Of a DNA stretch of 64,000 bases, positions 59,797 to 64,000 are shown piece after piece; the stretch's first letter is position 1; each line of letters starts with the position of its first letter. This DNA is from DASZBR01 sp035943935 (GTDB taxonomy: Bacteria; Pseudomonadota; Gammaproteobacteria; DASZBR01). The position numbers and the translations under genes are program-made. Location of the stretch: assembly GCA_035943935.1 (NCBI GenBank), contig DASZBR010000022.1, forward strand, positions 1 through 64,000, in the 5' to 3' direction. The notes below the pieces were generated by a model. That model did no database searches. It saw only the letters and a list, made by a program, of their open reading frames with translations, and was not told the origin of the DNA.

Positions 59797-62275
59797 TGAC
59801 GTTCGCCAAAAATTTCTGGACTATTTTAAATCACACGGTCATACCGTTGTGCCGAGTAGTTCTTTAATACCCCAAAATGATCCGACGTTATTATTTGTTA
59901 ACGCCGGCATGGTTCAATTTAAAGATGTATTTTTGGGTGTTGAAAAAAAAACCTATGTTCGCGCAACGTCTTCCCAAAAATGCATGCGCGCAGGCGGTAA
60001 GCATAATGATTTAGAAAATGTTGGTTATACGGCTCGTCATCATACTTTCTTCGAAATGCTGGGAAATTTCAGCTTTGGCGATTATTTTAAAGAAGAAGCT
60101 ATAAAATTAGCCTGGGATTTTTTAATTAATATTTTAAAATTACCTAAAGATAAGCTTTCTATTACAGTCTATAAAGATGATCTTGAAGCAGAAAATATTT
60201 GGCTGAATAAAATTGGCATCGATAAATCTAAAATTAAACGCCATGATGAAAAAGATAATTTTTGGAGTATGGGTGAAACCGGTCCGTGTGGTCCGTGTAC
60301 AGAAATATTTTATGATCACGGTGAGTCTATTAAAGATCCAGAAGATAGATTTGTTGAAATCTGGAATTTAGTTTTCATGCAATATGATCGTCAACCTGAT
60401 GGGAAATTAATTCCGCTTCCTAAACCCTCCGTTGATACGGGTATGGGATTAGAGCGAGTGTGTGCAGTGATGCAAGGCGTGCCCAATAATTATGATACGG
60501 ATCTATTTGTTCCTATTATTGAAAAAGCAGCAAAATTAGCGAATAAAACAGATCATACTTTAACGTCTCTTAGAGTATTAGCGGATCATATTAGATCAAC
60601 CAGTTTTCTGATCCTCGATGGCATTTCGCCATCCAATGAGGGAAGGGGATATGTATTACGCAGAATTATTCGTCGTGCTATTCGACATGGCCATCAAGTG
60701 GGAATCGCTTCGCCATTTTTCAATAAATTAGTTGAGCCGTTAGTTAAAGTGATGAGTGGTGCTTATCCTGAATTGAAAAAAAATCAGGAATTTATAGAGC
60801 AAACTTTATTACAAGAAGAAGAGCAATTTTCTGTGACGTTAGACCAAGGCATGAAAATATTAAATCATGCTATTTCGGAATTAAATCAAAAGATTATTCC
60901 GGGCGATATTATATTTAAATTATATGATACCTATGGATTTCCGGTTGATCTTACCGCAGATATTGCACGTGAAAAAAATCTCGAATTAGACATTGCGGGA
61001 TTTGAATCCGAGATGTCCAAACAACGTAAGCAATCGCAAGACAACCAAAAGTTTTCAGGCGAAGCATTAAGCAGTATTGCAACTGCACTCAAAGATCACC
61101 AGGCTTCTGAGTTTACGGGTTATGAGCATCTCAAAGAAACGACCAAAATTCTTGCGGTTTTAAAAGAAGGATTGGTACTAGACAAAACACCATTTTATGC
61201 AGAATCCGGCGGACAAGTCGGCGATCAAGGAATTATTCAAAATAAAGATAATATATTTATCGTCACGGATACGAAAAAAGCGGGCCAGCATATTGTTCAT
61301 TATGGCCATATTAAAAAGGGTAGTTTTAAAGAAAATATGGAAGTGATTGCAGAAGTGGATCACGAGTTGCGTCAACGAACTGTACTCAATCACACCGCTA
61401 CGCATTTATTACATGCGGCTTTGAAAAATATTTTAGGGGACAGCGTTTCTCAAAAGGGCTCGTTGGTGGCGCCAGACAGATTGCGATTTGATTTTTCGTA
61501 TTCCAAGCCAGTGACGCCAGATGAAATAATCAAAATAGAAAATTTGGTTAATCACCATATTAGATTAAATCATGAAGGCCAGATAAAAATTACGACTCCC
61601 GATGAAGCCGTTAAAGAAGGCGCGCTTGCTTTATTTGGTGAAAAATATGGTGATCAGGTTCGGACGTTAAAGTTGGGTAATTTTTCTTTTGAGCTTTGTG
61701 GTGGTACGCATGTAAATAGAACTGGCGATATTGGCTATTTTAAAATTATTTCAGAATCAGGCATAGCTTCAGGTGTTAGACGAATTGAAGCGGTGACAGG
61801 AGAGGGCGCAGAGAATTTTGTGCGTGATTTCAATAACAAGCTTCAACAAGAGATGAATAAATTATTAGACGACAAGAAAAATCTCCAAAAACAATTAGAT
61901 CAATTACAAAGCAAATTAAGCAGTCATCAGGGAAGTAATTTGGTAGATAAAAAAAGATTAATTAATAATATTACTGTTTTAGCAGAAGTGGTTGAAAATA
62001 TTGATGTCAAAAATTTACGTGAAACAGTCGACCAATTAAAGCAAAAATTATCCAGCGGAATTATAGTATTGGGTTCCGTACAAGATAATAAAGCCAATTT
62101 AATTATTGGTGTGACAAAAGATCTTGTGAATAAATATCCAGCAAATGAATTAATCAAATCCATGGCAGAAATGATTGGTGGCAAAGGCGGTGGTCGTGCA
62201 GATTTAGCTCAAGCGGGCGGAGATAAATCTGAGAATTTACAGGCGGCATTACAATTAATTGATAAATTGGTATAA
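59780..62275 (+). CDS. alaS: Alanyl-tRNA synthetase
   Basis: 831 residues. Class II core with NDPTLLFVNAGMVQFKD, RHHTFFEMLGNFSFGDYF, GPCGPCTEI and DTGMGLERVCAV; editing domain with HTATHLLHAAL (zinc-site His pair) and ELCGGTHV; C-terminal dimer domain ending GGKGGGRADLAQAGG. Slightly shorter than the E. coli enzyme (~876). Confidence 0.97.
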   Translation: MKMTSSDVRQKFLDYFKSHGHTVVPSSSLIPQNDPTLLFVNAGMVQFKDVFLGVEKKTYVRATSSQKCMRAGGKHNDLENVGYTARHHTFFEMLGNFSFGDYFKEEAIKLAWDFLINILKLPKDKLSITVYKDDLEAENIWLNKIGIDKSKIKRHDEKDNFWSMGETGPCGPCTEIFYDHGESIKDPEDRFVEIWNLVFMQYDRQPDGKLIPLPKPSVDTGMGLERVCAVMQGVPNNYDTDLFVPIIEKAAKLANKTDHTLTSLRVLADHIRSTSFLILDGISPSNEGRGYVLRRIIRRAIRHGHQVGIASPFFNKLVEPLVKVMSGAYPELKKNQEFIEQTLLQEEEQFSVTLDQGMKILNHAISELNQKIIPGDIIFKLYDTYGFPVDLTADIAREKNLELDIAGFESEMSKQRKQSQDNQKFSGEALSSIATALKDHQASEFTGYEHLKETTKILAVLKEGLVLDKTPFYAESGGQVGDQGIIQNKDNIFIVTDTKKAGQHIVHYGHIKKGSFKENMEVIAEVDHELRQRTVLNHTATHLLHAALKNILGDSVSQKGSLVAPDRLRFDFSYSKPVTPDEIIKIENLVNHHIRLNHEGQIKITTPDEAVKEGALALFGEKYGDQVRTLKLGNFSFELCGGTHVNRTGDIGYFKIISESGIASGVRRIEAVTGEGAENFVRDFNNKLQQEMNKLLDDKKNLQKQLDQLQSKLSSHQGSNLVDKKRLINNITVLAEVVENIDVKNLRETVDQLKQKLSSGIIVLGSVQDNKANLIIGVTKDLVNKYPANELIKSMAEMIGGKGGGRADLAQAGGDKSENLQAALQLIDKLV

Positions 62276-62279
62276 CACT

Positions 62280-63515
62280 ATGGCACTTCTCGTTCAAAAA
62301 TTCGGTGGTACGTCAGTCGGTTCTCTCGAAAGAATTTCTGCTGTTGCTGAAAAAATAAAAAAAACACGTGATGAAGGTCATGATGTCGTCGTCGTCGTTT
62401 CTGCGATGAGTGGCGAAACCGATCGTTTAATTAATATGGCTAAACAAATTCATTTATCACCCGATTCACGAGAATATGCAGCGTTAGTTACAACGGGTGA
62501 ACAAGTGACAACCGCGTTATTAGCCATTAATTTACAAAAATTAGGCGTGTCTGCAAAATCCTATACGGCGCATCAAGCAAAAATTCTGACAGATAAAAAT
62601 CATATGAAAGCCAGAATTCTTGATATTGATACGCAGACTATATTAAAAGAAGTTAAAAACGGGTTAGTGGTAATCGTCGCTGGATTTCAAGGTGTATCAG
62701 AAGAAGGCGAAGTCACGACTTTAGGAAGAGGTGGATCGGATACCACTGCTGTTGCATTAGCCGCGGCACTTAAAGCATCTGAATGTCAGATCTATACTGA
62801 TGTTGAGGGAGTGTATACCGCCGATCCCCGAGTGGTGTCTAAAGCAAGATTATTAACACATATTACCTTTGAAGAAATGATGGAAATGGCCGGATTGGGT
62901 GCTAAAGTATTACAGCCCCGATCAGTCGAATTTGTGGGGAAATATAAAGTACCTTTAAGAGTATTATCCAGTTTCAAAGAAGGTCCCGGAACTTTAATCA
63001 CGTTTGAGAGTGTAACCATGGAACAACCGTTAGTGTCAGGCATTGCCTTTAATCGTAATGAAGCAAAATTAACTATAAAAGGCATTCCCGATGAACCGGG
63101 CAGTGTCGCAAAAGTGCTTACGCCCATTTCAGATGCGCATATTGAAATTGATATGATTGTTCAAAACGTTGCGGTTGACGGCAAAATTGATTTTACCTTT
63201 ACCTGTCCGCGCGATGAATTTCCGAAAGCGTTAGAAATATTAAAAGAAACGGCGAAACACATGGGCGCAAAAGAAGTGAGTGGCGATGCCTTGATCGCAA
63301 AGCTATCTTTAATCGGCGTGGGTATGCGTTCTCATGCCGGTATTGCGAGCAAAATGTTTACCGTCATGGGTAAAGAGGGAATTAATATCCAGCTTATTAC
63401 AACATCAGAAATTAAAATTTCAGTGGTGGTTGATGAAAAATATTTGGAGTTAGGTGCGCGTGCACTTCATACGGCGTTTGGATTAGATGTTGAGCCGGAA
63501 GAAGAATTTAATTAA
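62280..63515 (+). CDS. lysC: Aspartokinase
   Basis: First step of lysine/threonine/methionine synthesis. 411 residues. Kinase motif KFGGTSVGS, TTLGRGGSDTTAVALAA, YTDVEGVYTADPR, and two C-terminal ACT domains for feedback binding. It starts 4 bases after the alaS stop. In Legionella the next gene is csrA; here a convergent unrelated gene overlaps its end by 8 bases. Confidence 0.96.
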   Translation: MALLVQKFGGTSVGSLERISAVAEKIKKTRDEGHDVVVVVSAMSGETDRLINMAKQIHLSPDSREYAALVTTGEQVTTALLAINLQKLGVSAKSYTAHQAKILTDKNHMKARILDIDTQTILKEVKNGLVVIVAGFQGVSEEGEVTTLGRGGSDTTAVALAAALKASECQIYTDVEGVYTADPRVVSKARLLTHITFEEMMEMAGLGAKVLQPRSVEFVGKYKVPLRVLSSFKEGPGTLITFESVTMEQPLVSGIAFNRNEAKLTIKGIPDEPGSVAKVLTPISDAHIEIDMIVQNVAVDGKIDFTFTCPRDEFPKALEILKETAKHMGAKEVSGDALIAKLSLIGVGMRSHAGIASKMFTVMGKEGINIQLITTSEIKISVVVDEKYLELGARALHTAFGLDVEPEEEFN

Positions 63516-64000
63516 CTTGAGGACTGGCGCTTCTTTTCAGTCCTAGCTCTTCATTATCAATACTTTCACGACTACACGTTAATCCGGTTCTTCTTTCTGG
63601 CGTTGGACTCGGACTGTGACTTTTCCAAAGTCCTTCCATTGAATTGGCTAATGATTTTGAGCCATCTGATGAGCTGTTCTCGTCGTTTACTTTTTCCGCC
63701 GGGTGTTTAATTGACTCGCTGTATTCCATGATCAGTGGAATATGTTTTCCATCATTAGTCGCACGAAGTGCTTTATATTGCGCATTACAGGCACGCAGAT
63801 AATTTTTCCAATTGTCATCCGTAAAAACAACAAGAGAATTCGGAAGGTGAGTGAGACCTAATTTTTCTTTTGCGTAGATTTTTGCGCGATCGAGATGTTC
63901 ACTTTTGTCTGCTTTTTCACCTTCTTCTGGCCAGAATGAAATTATTTTTATGTGCTCTTGAATAAATGCTTTATCAAGTCCAACCATTTCTTCGAGAAAA
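63508..64000 (-). CDS. C-terminal part of an unrecognised protein, cut by the window edge
   Basis: At least 163 codons. An internal ATG at 63987 exists, but the frame stays open to the window end and reads LEEMVGLDKAF, which looks like mid-protein sequence, so the true start is probably beyond 64000. A folded part with SLVVFTDDNW is followed by a long Ser/Pro/Glu-rich tail (SPSPTPERR, KRSASP). No family recognised. It may be another accessory protein placed after lysC. Confidence 0.65.
   Translation of the reverse strand, partial: FLEEMVGLDKAFIQEHIKIISFWPEEGEKADKSEHLDRAKIYAKEKLGLTHLPNSLVVFTDDNWKNYLRACNAQYKALRATNDGKHIPLIMEYSESIKHPAEKVNDENSSSDGSKSLANSMEGLWKSHSPSPTPERRTGLTCSRESIDNEELGLKRSASPQVN

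Noticed and set aside
1..64000. CRISPR array or prophage
   Set aside because: No regularly spaced identical repeats and no phage structural or integrase genes were seen; the dispersed repeats are palindromic extragenic elements or protein-coding repeats.

Overview
This window looks like a chromosomal segment of a gammaproteobacterium in or near the order Legionellales (the Legionella, Coxiella, Berkiella type). Three things suggest this. The right end has the order recA-recX-alaS-lysC. The middle has the gammaproteobacterial run icd-clpA-infA and murI-trxB beside ftsK. Large genes of no recognisable family are preceded by direct-repeat boxes of the PmrA type, which in Legionella and Coxiella control genes for Dot/Icm secretion substrates. 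The DNA is moderately AT-rich. I see no prophage, no CRISPR array and no intact insertion sequence. No secretion apparatus gene and no pmrAB lie in the window, so 'effector' below is always an inference.

Layout. 1-355: repeats, a possible IS481-type end and a PmrA-type promoter. 0.4-5.4 kb: a 1670-residue membrane/coiled-coil protein. 5.4-13.4 kb: housekeeping genes (response regulator, mfd, KimA-like permease, chagasin-like protease inhibitor, folA, a cysteine-less SCO-like protein, tdk) with a 198-bp hairpin element beside folA. 13.4-27.0 kb: an accessory island of five minus-strand genes (2327, 1125, 361, 191 and 400 residues) built from diverged repeat modules that several of them share. 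27.1-46.2 kb: core genes (radA, icd, clpA, infA, murI, trxB, ftsK, CHASE2 cyclase, HtrA/DegP protease, family 4 uracil-DNA glycosylase, proline iminopeptidase, phosphomannomutase, exonuclease III, pcnB) and tRNA-Glu. 46.2-52.8 kb: a second accessory patch mixed with core genes (FUSC, sohB, def): a 148-residue protein ending in a CaaX box, a 108-residue cysteine-cluster protein, a MATE-like transporter, and a membrane-anchored GH5 glycosidase. 52.9-64 kb: core genes (histidine phosphatase, kdsB, zeta-like kinase, GIY-YIG, tRNA-Arg, M17 aminopeptidase, alanine dehydrogenase, recA, recX, alaS, lysC) and the end of an unrecognised gene cut by the window edge.

Main idea. Four promoters (upstream of the genes starting at 368, 20363, 25738 and 51153) share one architecture: YTTAAK, 5 bases, CTTAAG, exactly 10 bases, then a -10 box. 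They appear to form one regulon. Its members and neighbours carry eukaryote-style short motifs. These are E-x-x-P-L-(L/I) acidic dileucine sorting signals (twice in the 2327-residue protein, once in the GH5 protein, once in the CaaX protein), a C-terminal CSIL prenylation box, CFPCC cysteine clusters, basic nuclear-localisation-like stretches and a KVRF protein-phosphatase-1 docking-like motif. Together they suggest secreted proteins that act on host membranes or compartments. All functional statements come from motif reading; no database search or computation was possible.
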